From positions 1 to 64,000 of the forward strand of contig CAWIQD010000002.1 of NCBI GenBank assembly GCA_963837945.1: a DNA stretch of 64,000 bases. Direction: 5' to 3'. Under the pieces are notes generated by a model, which was given only the letters and a program-made list of their open reading frames with translations, was not told where the DNA came from and did not search any database. Shown here piece after piece: positions 53,329 to 62,740 of the stretch; within the stretch, counting starts at the first letter, position 1; the number at the start of each line of letters is the position of its first letter. Source of the DNA: CAVUBL01 sp963837945. Lineage in GTDB: Bacteria; Acidobacteriota; Thermoanaerobaculia; Multivoradales; DATKCC01. Position numbers and translations under genes: made by a program.

Positions 53329-56300
53329 ATGACACTCGAGCGCAGACGAAGCGGAACTCGGCCGCGCCCCGCCGCCGTGAAGCGGATCGCGGCGCTCCTG
53401 CCGATCCTCCTCGCCGCCGCCTGCGGCCCGGCCCTCGACGAGCGGCCGGCGGGCAGCGACCCGAGCTCGGCGCCTGCGCTTGCCCCGGCCGCCGCGGCGC
53501 CCGCTCCACCGACGCCGGCGCCGCTCCCGGAGCCCGAGGCGCGCGAGTGGCCAGCCGCCGATCTCCGCACCGGCGGCCGGCTCTCGGCCGGGCTCGGCCC
53601 CGGCGAGACGCACCGCTACCGGCTGCCTCTCGAGCGTGGCGCCTTCCTCCGCCTCCGAGTCGAGCAACACGACGTCGACGTCGAGCTCACCCTCGAAGAT
53701 CCGGCGGGCCACCCCCTCCTCACGGCCGACCGCCTGATCAACGCCCGGGGACCCGAGCTGGTCATGGCCGTGGCCGAGCGCGCCGGCGCCTACTCGCTCG
53801 CGGTCCACGCCTTCCCGGGCCACGGTGCCGGGCGCTACGAGGCGCGGATCGCCGCCCTCCGCCCGGCCTCCGGGCGCGATCGCCTCGCCGCCGCCACCTA
53901 CCAGCGCTTCCGCGAGACCGAAGGCTACGCTCGCGACGCGCGGCAGCGGGCGCTCGCCGCGTGGACCGACGCCCTCGCCACCTGGCGGCGGCTCGACGAG
54001 CCGGTGCTCGAGGCCGAGGTCCTGGCCCGGCTCGGCCAGGATCACTACGACCACGGCGAGTACGAACCGGCCGCGGCGCGGTACCGGGAGGCCGCGGCGC
54101 TCCTCGCCCGGGGCTCCGAGCCCTACTGGGAGTCCCTCGTGCGGTTCACCCTCGCCTCCTGCCTCGTGGCGACCGCCGAGGCGGACGAGGCGATCCGTCA
54201 GTTCCAGGCGGTGGCGGACCTCGCCGGGACGACCGGCGACCGCCGGCTCGAAGGAGCGGCGCTCTACGGCCTGGGGACCGCCTACATGAACCAGGGGGAG
54301 ATCCAGCTCGCCCTCGGCCGGTTCCAGGCGGCGCTCGCCGTGCTGCCGCCGGACGACCCCAACACCCGGCCTCTCGCCCTCCACAACCTGGCGCTGCTCT
54401 ACGCCCGTCACTTCCAGGACCCGGAGCGGGCCCGCCGCCTCTTCGAGGCCGCGCTGCGCCTCTACCGCCCCGCGGAGATCCCCACCCACCCCTACTGGCA
54501 GGCCCGGACCCTCAAGCGGCTCGGTCTCCTCGCCGAGGACGAGGGGCGGCCGGCGGAGGCCCGGCGCGACTTCGAGGCGGCGCTCGCCGTGCCCACCGGC
54601 TTCGACGCCTGCGGCCGGGCGACCGCGCTCGCGAGCCTGGCCCTCCTCGAGGACCGGACCGCCGGCCGGGCGCCGGCCGACGAGCGCATGGCCGACGCCT
54701 TCGCCGCCCTGGCCGGCAACACCTGCCCACTCGAGAAGGTGACGATCCAGAGGATCGCCGGCGCGCTCGCCGAGCGGCGGGGCGAGGCGGGAGAGGCGCT
54801 GGCGGCGTACGCGCGGGAACGCGACCTCGCTACTGTCCAGGGCGACCGCGCGGGCCTGGCCGACGCCCTGACCGCCGTCGCCCGCGCCGAGCGCGCCCTC
54901 GGCCGCGACCGGGAGGCGCTGGCCTCGAACACCCGAGCGCTCGCGATCCTCGAGGACGTCCGACCGACGGTCCTCCGCGAGGACCTCCGGGCCGCTTTCT
55001 TTGCGACCGCCCAGGACAGCTTCGACCTCCAGATCGCCCTGCTCGCCACCCTCGGCTCCGACGAGGCTGCGTGGGCGACCGCCGAGCGCGCCCGCGCCCA
55101 GGCGCTGCGCGACCTCGTCCTCGGGTCGGGGGCCGGCCTCCAGGGCCGCGCCGACCCGGCCCTGGTCGAGCGCGAGCGCGGCCTCCAGCGCCAGCTCAAC
55201 TACCTCGACTCGACCGCCGCCAGCCTGCGCGGCGAGGCGCTCGCCGCCCGGCGGCGCGAGATCGACGCCCGCGTCGCGGCGCTCGAGACGGTGCGCGGCG
55301 AGATCCGCCACTCGAGCCCCGCCTACGCCGCCCTGACGGCGCCGGAGCCGCTCTCGCTCGCCGCCGTCCGGCGCGATCTCCTCGACGACGGCACCCTGCT
55401 CCTCGAGTACCGTCTGGGCGAAGACGCGAGCTGGCTCTGGGCGATCTCGCGCGACGGCTTCGCCGCCTTGCGCCTGCCGCCGCGGCGCGAGATCGAGGCG
55501 GCGGCGGGAGAGACCGGACGCTGGCTGCGGAGCCTGGAGTGGCCGGGGCAAAACCCGCCGGCGCTCTGCGAGCTCTCGCGGCAGGTGCTGGCACCCGCCG
55601 CCGAGCTCCTCGGCGACCGGCGCCTGGTGGTGGTCGCCGACGGCGCCCTCGAGACCATCCCCTTCGCCGCCCTCCCCGACCCGACGGGAGCCGGGCCGTG
55701 CGCCGGAGCCCCGCCCCTGGTGGCGGGCCACGAGGTCGTCGACCTCCCCTCGGTCGGCGCGCTGGTCGCCGAACGGCGCCTCCGGGCGAAGCGCCGGCCG
55801 GCGCCCGGCTGGCTGGCGGTGGTGGCCGACCCGGTCTACGGTCCGGCCGACGAGCGGCTCGCGGGAGCGACGACGGCCGCGGCCGCGCTCCCGGCCCGGA
55901 GGACGGCCGCCCTCCGCGGTGCGGGCGCCGCCGGCCGCTTCCGGCGCCTCGCATACTCGGGCGAGGAGGCGGCCGCGGTCCTCGCCGGGCTGCCGCCCGA
56001 GCGAGTCCTCTCCGCGACCGGCTTCGCGGCCTCGAAAGCCACCGTCACAGGCGGCGCCCTCGCCGGCTTCCGGGTGCTCCACTTCGCCACCCACGGTGTG
56101 CTCGACACCGAGCAGCCGCTCCTCTCACGGCTGGCGCTCTCCGATCGGGATCCCGACGGCCGGCCGATCGACGGCGCCCTCTACGCCCACGAGATCTACG
56201 ACCTCGACCTGCCCGCCGAGCTGGTGGTGCTCTCGGCCTGCGACACGGCCCTCGGCCGGCCGGTCCGGGGCGAGGGGCTGGTGAGCGGCCTGCCGCGGGC

Positions 56301-56535
56301 TTTCCTCGCCGCCGGCGCCGCCCGCGTGCTGGTGAGCCTGTGGCAGGTCGAGGACCGGAGCACGCGCGACCTGATGGAGCGCTTCTATCGCGGCCTCCTC
56401 GGCGGGGGTCTGCCGCCGGGCCGCGCTCTGCAAGAGGCCCAGCGCTCTTTGTGGCGCGCCGGCCGGCCGCCCCGGCAGTGGGCGGCCTTCGTCCTCCAAG
56501 GCGACTGGCGACCCCTTGCCTCCACCTCGCTCTGA
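53329..56535 (+). CDS. TPR-CHAT lipoprotein (caspase-like peptidase)
   Basis: 1068 residues. A basic N-terminus and lipobox (LLAAAC) make it a probable lipoprotein. A beta domain (about 55-170) with GETHRYRLPLERGAFLRL precedes about nine TPR units (about 185-600), a helical linker (~610-680) and a C-terminal CHAT domain. The CHAT His is in HFATHGVLD (about 922) and the Cys in VVLSACDTALGRPVRGEG (about 970); VLVSLWQVEDRST follows. CHAT proteins cleave partner proteins on a signal sensed by the TPRs, or act in complex assembly. The gene starts 7 bases after the anti-sigma stop, in the same operon, and is followed by a subtilase. Confidence 0.88.
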   Translation: MTLERRRSGTRPRPAAVKRIAALLPILLAAACGPALDERPAGSDPSSAPALAPAAAAPAPPTPAPLPEPEAREWPAADLRTGGRLSAGLGPGETHRYRLPLERGAFLRLRVEQHDVDVELTLEDPAGHPLLTADRLINARGPELVMAVAERAGAYSLAVHAFPGHGAGRYEARIAALRPASGRDRLAAATYQRFRETEGYARDARQRALAAWTDALATWRRLDEPVLEAEVLARLGQDHYDHGEYEPAAARYREAAALLARGSEPYWESLVRFTLASCLVATAEADEAIRQFQAVADLAGTTGDRRLEGAALYGLGTAYMNQGEIQLALGRFQAALAVLPPDDPNTRPLALHNLALLYARHFQDPERARRLFEAALRLYRPAEIPTHPYWQARTLKRLGLLAEDEGRPAEARRDFEAALAVPTGFDACGRATALASLALLEDRTAGRAPADERMADAFAALAGNTCPLEKVTIQRIAGALAERRGEAGEALAAYARERDLATVQGDRAGLADALTAVARAERALGRDREALASNTRALAILEDVRPTVLREDLRAAFFATAQDSFDLQIALLATLGSDEAAWATAERARAQALRDLVLGSGAGLQGRADPALVERERGLQRQLNYLDSTAASLRGEALAARRREIDARVAALETVRGEIRHSSPAYAALTAPEPLSLAAVRRDLLDDGTLLLEYRLGEDASWLWAISRDGFAALRLPPRREIEAAAGETGRWLRSLEWPGQNPPALCELSRQVLAPAAELLGDRRLVVVADGALETIPFAALPDPTGAGPCAGAPPLVAGHEVVDLPSVGALVAERRLRAKRRPAPGWLAVVADPVYGPADERLAGATTAAAALPARRTAALRGAGAAGRFRRLAYSGEEAAAVLAGLPPERVLSATGFAASKATVTGGALAGFRVLHFATHGVLDTEQPLLSRLALSDRDPDGRPIDGALYAHEIYDLDLPAELVVLSACDTALGRPVRGEGLVSGLPRAFLAAGAARVLVSLWQVEDRSTRDLMERFYRGLLGGGLPPGRALQEAQRSLWRAGRPPRQWAAFVLQGDWRPLASTSL

Positions 56536-56666
56536 CCCCTCGCCGCCCGAGAGGAGGCGCGCCGCGCACCCACTCCGGCGGCGACGGGATTTCACTCCAG
56601 TGGACGCGCCGAGACGGGCGTCCTTTCCGAGCCGAGACCAACCGACCGACCCCACGAGGTGACCCG

Positions 56667-57434
56667 ATGACGACCCGCAGCCTGCAGATCAACATCTTCG
56701 AAGGCGCCGGCAGCCCCCTCCGCGGCGCCGGCCAGTCCTCGCGCCCGGGCGGCCCCGGCTCCGATCCGGGAGACAACTACGTGATGCCGCCGCCCGGCGA
56801 CCCCGGCGACAACTACGTCATGCCCCCGCCCGGCGACCCGGGGGACAACTACGTCATGCCGCCGCCGGGCGATCCCGGGGACAACTACGTGATGCCGCCT
56901 CCGGGCGATCCCGGCGACAACTACGTCATGCCGCCCCCCGGCAGCCCGTCCGCCGGCTTCCCCGGGTACCTCCCCGCCTACGGCACGCCGGCCGGCCTGG
57001 TCACCGCCCAGTACCTGGCCCAGCCGGGGCCGGTCCAGGCCTGCTGCTGCTCGAAGCCCTGCCCGGACGACAAGACCGAGCCCGCCAAGTACGGCGTCTC
57101 CGAGAGCGACCACAGCGGCTTCGTGATCGTCCGCCTGGCGCCGGGCGTCGGCCCTCTGGACGTCGACAGCCTCTGGCGGCTCGCCTGCATCTCGCACCTC
57201 GACGGCCTGCTCGCGGTCCTCGAGCTTCTCCCTCGACAAGTCCGAGCGCAAGGGGCGAGAAGCATGCGAGCCCGCCGAGGGCCGCGACCGCGTGCCGCCA
57301 CCGCTGGAACCTCCGGGGACGCTCGTCTCCCGGCCGCTGGTCAACGTCCCCGGCTGGAAGCAGAGGGCCACCGTCTCGGCCATCGTCGAGCTCGAGCAGC
57401 AGGCGGCCAAGAGCTACCCCCGGCCGCTCCATAG
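56667..57434 (+). CDS. N-terminal part of the repeat-bearing subtilase
   Basis: ATG 56667 follows GAGGTGA. The frame begins TTRSLQINIFEGAG, has five tandem DPGDNYVMPPPG repeats (residues 33-92), a Cys cluster (QACCCSKPCPDD) and a folded segment (DHSGFVIVRLAPGVGPLDV, LACISHLDGLLAVLEL). Around 57230 it loses sense; the other frame then carries on as SLDKSERKGREACEP into the catalytic domain. So this and the next entry are one gene of about 997 residues split by one base. The first frame's own tail to 57434 is Arg-rich shadow. No signal peptide is visible. Confidence 0.65.
   Translation: MTTRSLQINIFEGAGSPLRGAGQSSRPGGPGSDPGDNYVMPPPGDPGDNYVMPPPGDPGDNYVMPPPGDPGDNYVMPPPGDPGDNYVMPPPGSPSAGFPGYLPAYGTPAGLVTAQYLAQPGPVQACCCSKPCPDDKTEPAKYGVSESDHSGFVIVRLAPGVGPLDVDSLWRLACISHLDGLLAVLELLPRQVRAQGARSMRARRGPRPRAATAGTSGDARLPAAGQRPRLEAEGHRLGHRRARAAGGQELPPAAP
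56763..56942 (+). repeat. Five tandem 36-base coding repeats
   Basis: Each unit encodes DPGDNYVMPPPG. The protein sequence is identical in all five, while the third codon positions differ between copies, so selection seems to hold the peptide and not only the DNA. Confidence 0.9.
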
Positions 57435-59661
57435 CCTGTCGCAATACTGGCGGGTCGACCTGCGCCCCTATCCCGAGCTGGTGGCGGACGTGGTGGCGGC
57501 GTTCAACGCCCTGGCGCAGGTGGACCTGGCCTACCGGGAGCTCGTGGCGATCGACAGCGGCCTCCTGATGGGCGATGTGACCGGCGACACCCTGGCGGAG
57601 GACCAGAGCTACTTCGATCCGGCGCCGGTCGGCATCGGCGCTCGCGGTGTCGAGGAACGGCTCCAGCCGACCAAAGAACCCCTCCGGCTGATCGACCTCG
57701 AGCAGGGCTGGAACGCCGGGACCGACCTGCGCCTGAAGCAGGACATCAGCCACGAGCAGCTCCACGACCTGCACCAGCCGAACCTCCCGCTCCTGGTCTA
57801 CGGCGAGAACCGGCAGAGCGACGAGCCGGGAGCCGGCAACCACGGCACCGCCGTCCTCGGCCAGCTCGCGGCGGAGGGCGTGGGCACGTTCCAGGTCCGG
57901 GGGGCGATCCGGGGCCACGCCCGGTTCCGGCTCGCCTCGCACTACCGGGCGAACCCCCGCCTCGACGGACAGACCGAGCTCGAGAACCCCTTCCCCGGCA
58001 CCAACGGTCATGTGGCGGCCGCGATCTTCAACTGCCTCGCGGCCCAGCCGTCCGTCAGCAAGAAGAAGGTCTTCGAGCCGCCCTTGAGGCCGGGCGACGT
58101 CTTGCTGCTCGAGGTCCAGCGCGGCCGCCTGCCGACCGAGATCGACGCCGCCGACCTCGACGCCATCCGGCTCGCCACGGCGCTCGGCGTGATCGTGGTC
58201 GAGGCCGCCGGCAACGGCAACCTGGACCTCGACCGCTGCGTCGATCCGCGGAGCGGCCGGACGCTACGGCGCGGCTCCGCGGGCTTCGTCGACTCCGGGG
58301 CGATCCTGGTCGGAGCCTCCTTCTCGGCCCTGCCTCACGACCGGGCGCCGTTTTCGAACTACGGCTCGAGGGTCGACTGCTACGGCTGGGGCGAGGCGGT
58401 GACCTCCTGCGGCTACGGCGACCTCGCCGGCGAGTCGGCCTCGGACTTCTACACCAACACGTTCAACGGCACGTCGAGCGCCTCGCCGATCGTCGCCGCC
58501 GCCGCGGCCCTCCTCCAGTGCCTTCACCGGCAGCAGACCGGCGTGGCGCTCCTACCCGCCCCGATGCGCGCGCTCCTCGCCAGCCGCGCGACCGGCACGC
58601 CGCAGGGCCCGAACGTCGGCGGCCACATCGGGGTGATGCCCGACCTGGGCGCGATCGTCCGCTCGGCGCTCCAGCTCGTCCCGGACGTCTACTTGCGCCG
58701 GAGCCTCGCCGACGACGGCGCGGCGCCGGCGCCCGGCGAGGAGGTCAGCTCGAGCCCGGACGTCGTGGTCTCGGCCCAGCCCGCGCCACCCGCCTCCGGC
58801 CTGGGCGAGGCGAGCGGTACCGAGAACGACCCGGCTCCGGGAGAGCCGTGGCCGGTCGGCGACGGGGTCGAGCGCTCGCTCTTCGTGCGCCTGCGAAACC
58901 GCGGCGCTTCCGCCGGCGAGAGCTGGGTGCGCCTGTTCGCCAGCCCCGCGGCGACCCTGGTGGCCCCGGAGCGCTGGATGGACCTGGGGGCGGTCAAGGT
59001 GGCCCAGGTGCCGATGGGAGACACCTTGAGCGTCTCGGACGGCCTCGCCTGGACCGAGCCCGCAGCGCTCGCCCCGCCGGCGGTCTGGCAGACCGTCTTC
59101 AAGGGGCCGCCCGCCCTCCCCCTGAGCTACTGCTTTCTGGCAGTGGTCGAGGACGAGGCCAACGTCGCGGCGTGGTCCGGCACCGGCCCGCCTTCCCCAC
59201 CCCCTTCGCCTCTCCCGCCGGGCGGCAAGTACTTCGACTGGCGCGCCTGGCGGGCCTTCCTGCGCGGCCCGGGGGTCGCCTGGCGCAACGTCCACCGGGC
59301 GCCCGCCGGACCCGGCGCCGACCTCCCGTTCCTCCTCGCCGGCACCCTGGACCAGGAGCGGGAGTTCGACCTGGAGGTGATCCAGCGCCTGCCGGAAAAG
59401 GCGACCGCCACCCTGCACCTGCCGGACGCCCTCGCGCACCGGCTCCAGCAGCGCCAGCCCGGCCTGCCGGTACCGCTCGAGCTGCCACGGCGCCGCCTCA
59501 CCCGGTTCGGCCGGGTGCGCCTGCCCCGCGGCCTCTGCGCGCCGGCGCGCATCGAGGTGACGGCTCTCGGCGCTCCGCTCGCGGCCGGTCACGGCGTAGC
59601 CGTGCGCCAGCTCTGGCGGGGCGAGGAGGTCGGGCGGATCACCTGGCATTTCGTCAAGTAG
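57292..59661 (+). CDS. Subtilisin-like serine protease (S8), catalytic part
   Basis: 789 residues as read from GTG 57292, in truth the continuation of the frame of the preceding entry. Catalytic residues are recognisable: Asp in LRLIDLEQGWN (about 133), His in GNHGTAVLGQL (about 183), Asn-containing VEAAGNGN and Ser in FNGTSSASPIVAAAAA (about 394). The Asp motif is less canonical than usual. C-terminal to it are a beta-rich part (LFVRLRNRGASAGESWVRLF) and a region ending RLPRGLCAPARIEVTALG. It lies behind the CHAT gene in the same direction, 131 bases after its stop. Confidence 0.85.
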   Translation: MPPPLEPPGTLVSRPLVNVPGWKQRATVSAIVELEQQAAKSYPRPLHSLSQYWRVDLRPYPELVADVVAAFNALAQVDLAYRELVAIDSGLLMGDVTGDTLAEDQSYFDPAPVGIGARGVEERLQPTKEPLRLIDLEQGWNAGTDLRLKQDISHEQLHDLHQPNLPLLVYGENRQSDEPGAGNHGTAVLGQLAAEGVGTFQVRGAIRGHARFRLASHYRANPRLDGQTELENPFPGTNGHVAAAIFNCLAAQPSVSKKKVFEPPLRPGDVLLLEVQRGRLPTEIDAADLDAIRLATALGVIVVEAAGNGNLDLDRCVDPRSGRTLRRGSAGFVDSGAILVGASFSALPHDRAPFSNYGSRVDCYGWGEAVTSCGYGDLAGESASDFYTNTFNGTSSASPIVAAAAALLQCLHRQQTGVALLPAPMRALLASRATGTPQGPNVGGHIGVMPDLGAIVRSALQLVPDVYLRRSLADDGAAPAPGEEVSSSPDVVVSAQPAPPASGLGEASGTENDPAPGEPWPVGDGVERSLFVRLRNRGASAGESWVRLFASPAATLVAPERWMDLGAVKVAQVPMGDTLSVSDGLAWTEPAALAPPAVWQTVFKGPPALPLSYCFLAVVEDEANVAAWSGTGPPSPPPSPLPPGGKYFDWRAWRAFLRGPGVAWRNVHRAPAGPGADLPFLLAGTLDQEREFDLEVIQRLPEKATATLHLPDALAHRLQQRQPGLPVPLELPRRRLTRFGRVRLPRGLCAPARIEVTALGAPLAAGHGVAVRQLWRGEEVGRITWHFVK

Positions 59662-59670
59662 ACTCCCGAG

Positions 59671-61036
59671 GTGCAGGAGCCAGCGCTTCTCCCCTACCTG
59701 CCGACTCTCGGGCGGCTGGCGCTGGCGCTCGCCATCGGGCTCTTCGTGGGCCTGGAGCGGGAGCGCCGCCGCAAGGAGGCGGGGCTGCGCACCTTCGCCT
59801 TCGCCGCGCTCCTGGGCTGCGTCGGCGGGCTGCTCGGGGCGCCCTACGGCGCGCTGGCGCTGGCGCTGCTCGGGATCCTGGTGGCGCTGCTCAACGTCGA
59901 CACCATCCGCCGTGGCGACGGCGCCGAGCTGCACCACCTCGGCGGCCCTCCTGGTCACCGCCTTCGCCGGCCTGCTCGCGGGACAGGGCCACACCTTCAC
60001 GCCGACGACGCTCGGCGTCGCGACCGCCGCGCTGCTCGCCTGGAAGTATCCGCTCGCCGGGTTCAGCCACGCGCTCACCGAGGCCGAGTTGCGCTCGGCG
60101 ATCCTCCTCGCCATCCTCGCGTTCATCATCTACCCGGTGCTGCCGGGGGGCGCGGTCGATCCCTGGGGACTGGTCGAGCCGCGGCCCGCCTGGGTGACGG
60201 TGATCTTGATCGCCGCCCTCGGCTTCGCCAACTACGTGCTGCTCAAGCTGTACGGCCGGCGCGGCGTCGGGGCGACCGGCTTCTTCGGCGGCCTGGTCAA
60301 CAGCACCGTGACGGTGACCGAGCTCGCCCACCGCACCCGGCGCTCGGAGGGCCGGCTCGCCGAGGCCGCCTATCACGGCGTCGTCTTCGCCCTGGCGGCG
60401 ATGCTGGTGCGCAACGGCGTGATCCTGGGGTTGCTCTCGCCCCGGTCCCTGCTCGACGCCGCCGTCCCACTCGCCCTGATGCTGGCGGGGCCGGCGGTGA
60501 CCGTCCTCGCCTGGCGGCGGCGGGAGCATCGTGCGACGGCCGCATCCGAGGACGGCGCGGAGGCGGCGGAAGACCCGGACACGGAAGCCGGGGCGCTCCC
60601 GGCCCTGGGCTCGCCGTTCTCGCTCGGCGCGGCGCTCAAGTTCGGCGCCATCCTGGTCGCGCTCCAGGTTGCCGGAGCGCTCGCACAGCGCGCCCTGGGC
60701 GATCCGGGGTTCTACGGCGTCTCGATCCTGGGCGGCCTGGTGTCGAGCGCCAGCGCCGTCGCCTCGGCCGCGAACCTGGCCGCCTCGGGTGCTCTGACCC
60801 CGGCGGTCGCCGGCACCGGCGCGGTCCTCGCCTCGGTGACCAGCGCCCTGATCAACTGGCCTTTGATCGCGCGCATCGCCCGCGACCGCGGGCTCACCCG
60901 GCGCGTCGGCTGGCTGCTCGGCGCGGTGGTGGTGCTGGCCGCGGCCGGGATCCTCGCCCAGGTGGGCCTCGCCGCCTCCGGCCTCTGGCCGCGGCTCGAC
61001 GCCCTGCCCGCCGGCCTGCCGCTCGGCAAGTCCTGA
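59671..61036 (+). CDS. MgtC/SapB-DUF4010 membrane protein, frameshifted
   Basis: GTG 59671, 9 bases after the protease stop. The N-terminal MgtC part reads LALAIGLFVGLERERR and EAGLRTFAFAALLG. At about 59925, an extra C in CTGCACC breaks the frame; the other frame continues TTSAALLVTAFAGLLAGQG and the DUF4010 part (GFFGGLVNSTVTVTELA, GLVSSASAVASAANLAASG) to 61036. About 11 membrane helices and ~454 residues in all. The family is found widely; its role is unknown, perhaps ion homeostasis or membrane stress. Confidence 0.8.
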
Positions 61037-61055
61037 GCGCCGGTCCCCAGGGCCG

Positions 61056-61568
61056 TCAGCGCCGGAGCTCGCGCAGCAGGTGCGGCAGCTCCGGGACGAT
61101 CAGCTCGTCGATCGCCAGGGCGACGGCGGCGACCGAGCCGGGCAGAGCGAAGACGGCCGTGCGGCCGGCGAGGCCGGCGACCGCACGGCTGAGCATGGCC
61201 GCCGCGCCGATCTCCCGATGGGAGAGCATCCGAAAGAGCTCGCCGAAGCCGTCGAGGCGCTTGTCGAGCAGGCGCTCGACCACCTCGACCGTCGTGTCGC
61301 GGAGCGAGATCCCGGTGCCGCCGGTGGTGACGATCACCTCCACCCGCCCCTCGGCGAGCCAGCGGTGGAGCTGGGCGTCGATCCGGCCGGGCTCGTCCGG
61401 GACCAGGGCGCGCTCGGCCACCCGGTGGCCGGCCGCCTTGAGCGCCTGGACGATCCGCCGGCCTCCCTCGTCGCTCGCCTCCGTGCGGGTGTCCGAGACG
61501 GTCAGCACCGCGCAGGACGCAGTGAGACCGCGGGCCGTCTCCCGGTGCTCGTCGGTCGACCGGCTCAC
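61056..61568 (-). CDS. moaB: Molybdenum cofactor biosynthesis protein MoaB
   Basis: 170 residues of the MoaB/MogA family: LTVSDTRT, EVIVTTGGTGISLRD (the TGGTG pterin-binding loop) and FALPGSVAAVALA. It adenylylates molybdopterin before metal insertion, and so serves enzymes such as the molybdenum hydroxylase at 8.3-10.9 kb. The start is GTG 61568 without a clear ribosome site. No other moa or moe gene is adjacent. Confidence 0.92.
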   Translation of the reverse strand: MSRSTDEHRETARGLTASCAVLTVSDTRTEASDEGGRRIVQALKAAGHRVAERALVPDEPGRIDAQLHRWLAEGRVEVIVTTGGTGISLRDTTVEVVERLLDKRLDGFGELFRMLSHREIGAAAMLSRAVAGLAGRTAVFALPGSVAAVALAIDELIVPELPHLLRELRR

Positions 61569-61782
61569 GGCGAGGAGGCGACGGGGCGGCGGCGGCGAGC
61601 GCGCATGGACGGACCTCCGGGCGGGGTTCAGCGGCGGTTCGAGAGCGGGTCGAGTATACCGCCGCCCGCCCCCTCGAGAGCCACGGCCCTTTCCGGGAAC
61701 CCCGCGCCGGGGCCGTGCCTCTCAAGGGGTGAACGGCGGCCGCGCCGGCCGCCGGCACGACGACTCCGGAGCTCGACCACCG

Positions 61783-61987
61783 ATGACCCTCGAAAACAAG
61801 ATCCGCGCCTTCGCCGGCAGCTTCGTCCTCGCGAGCCTCGCCCTGGGCTGGTGGGTGCACCCGGGCTTCTACCTGGCGACCGCCTTCGTCGGGGCGAACC
61901 TGCTCCAGAGCGCCTTCACCGGCCTCTGCCCGCTGGAGAAGATCCTCCAGCACTTCGCCCGGCGGCGCGAGCAGCCCGCCCGGGAGC
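61783..61987 (+). CDS. DUF2892 (YgaP-like membrane) protein, no stop where expected
   Basis: From ATG 61783: LENKIRAFAGSFVLASLALGWWV and FVGANLLQSAFTGLCPLEKIL match DUF2892, a ~65-residue two-helix membrane protein with a conserved Cys before PLE. After QHFARRREQPARE no stop is met; the frame runs on to 62727 through the complement of the methyltransferase gene. A TAG lies one frame away at about 61997, so a lost base or a recent rearrangement is likely. I give only the family part. Confidence 0.65.
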
Positions 61988-62740
61988 TCAGCCAGGTAGG
62001 CGGCCGACCCGCAGACCGAGCGGCCAGCGGACCCGGTGGCGCTCGCCGTCGGGCCAGGGCGGCGCGAGCCGGGCGTCGAGATCCGGGAGCGGGTCCTCGC
62101 CCACGGCGCGGCGGTAGCGCATGGTCGCCGACCAGGTGCCGAGATAGCCGAGGAGCTCCGCCCGCGTCCAGTCGGCGACGAGCTCGAAGCCCGGGGCCTC
62201 GATCTCGGGGAAGGGGAACGGGATCGTCCGGTAGCTGGCGTCGAGGAGGCGCCGCTCGGGCGGCCAGTAGGCGTCCATCCGGTCGCGGTAGTAACCGTCG
62301 ACCGCGGAGTCGATCTCCGGCGCGATCCGGCAGAGCGTGTAGTAGGAGGCCGCCACCACCGCCCGAGGCCTTGCCACCCGCCGGACCTCGGCCCAGAACG
62401 CTTCGTGGTCGAGCCAGTGGAGGGCCTGCGCCACCAGGACGAGGTCCACCGAGCGCCCGGGCAGGCCGCCGGCCTCGGCCCGGGCCACCCAGAAGCGCAC
62501 CCCCGGGGCCGGCTCGCGCGCCATCACCTGGCGGACGCTGGCGTCCGAGGCCAGGACCTCCCGGAACTCCGCCGCCAGCCCGCGCGCCGCCTGGCCGTTC
62601 CCGGTCGCCGGGTCCCAGGCGCGGCCGCGCGCCGGAGCGAGCGATGCGAGGTAGGCGAAGAGCTCCGGCGGGTAGCTCGGCCGGAAGGCGGCGTAGCTCC
62701 GCGCCTGCGCCGAGAAGTGGTCCTTGAAGGCGGGTGCCAT
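61988..62740 (-). CDS. Class I SAM-dependent methyltransferase
   Basis: 250 residues. N-terminus KDHFSAQARSYAAFRPSYP is typical of the small TAM/UbiE-like group. The SAM-binding loop is AWDPATGNGQAARGLA, less canonical than DxGxGxG, followed by VLVAQALHWLDHEAFW (the ALHW/D motif). The substrate is unknown (trans-aconitate type relatives exist). The ATG at 62740 overlaps the stop of the permease gene (TGATG), so the two are coupled. Confidence 0.85.
   Translation of the reverse strand: MAPAFKDHFSAQARSYAAFRPSYPPELFAYLASLAPARGRAWDPATGNGQAARGLAAEFREVLASDASVRQVMAREPAPGVRFWVARAEAGGLPGRSVDLVLVAQALHWLDHEAFWAEVRRVARPRAVVAASYYTLCRIAPEIDSAVDGYYRDRMDAYWPPERRLLDASYRTIPFPFPEIEAPGFELVADWTRAELLGYLGTWSATMRYRRAVGEDPLPDLDARLAPPWPDGERHRVRWPLGLRVGRLPG

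Noticed and set aside
56763..56942. CRISPR-like array
   Set aside because: Repeats are contiguous 36-base units without spacers and lie inside a protein frame.
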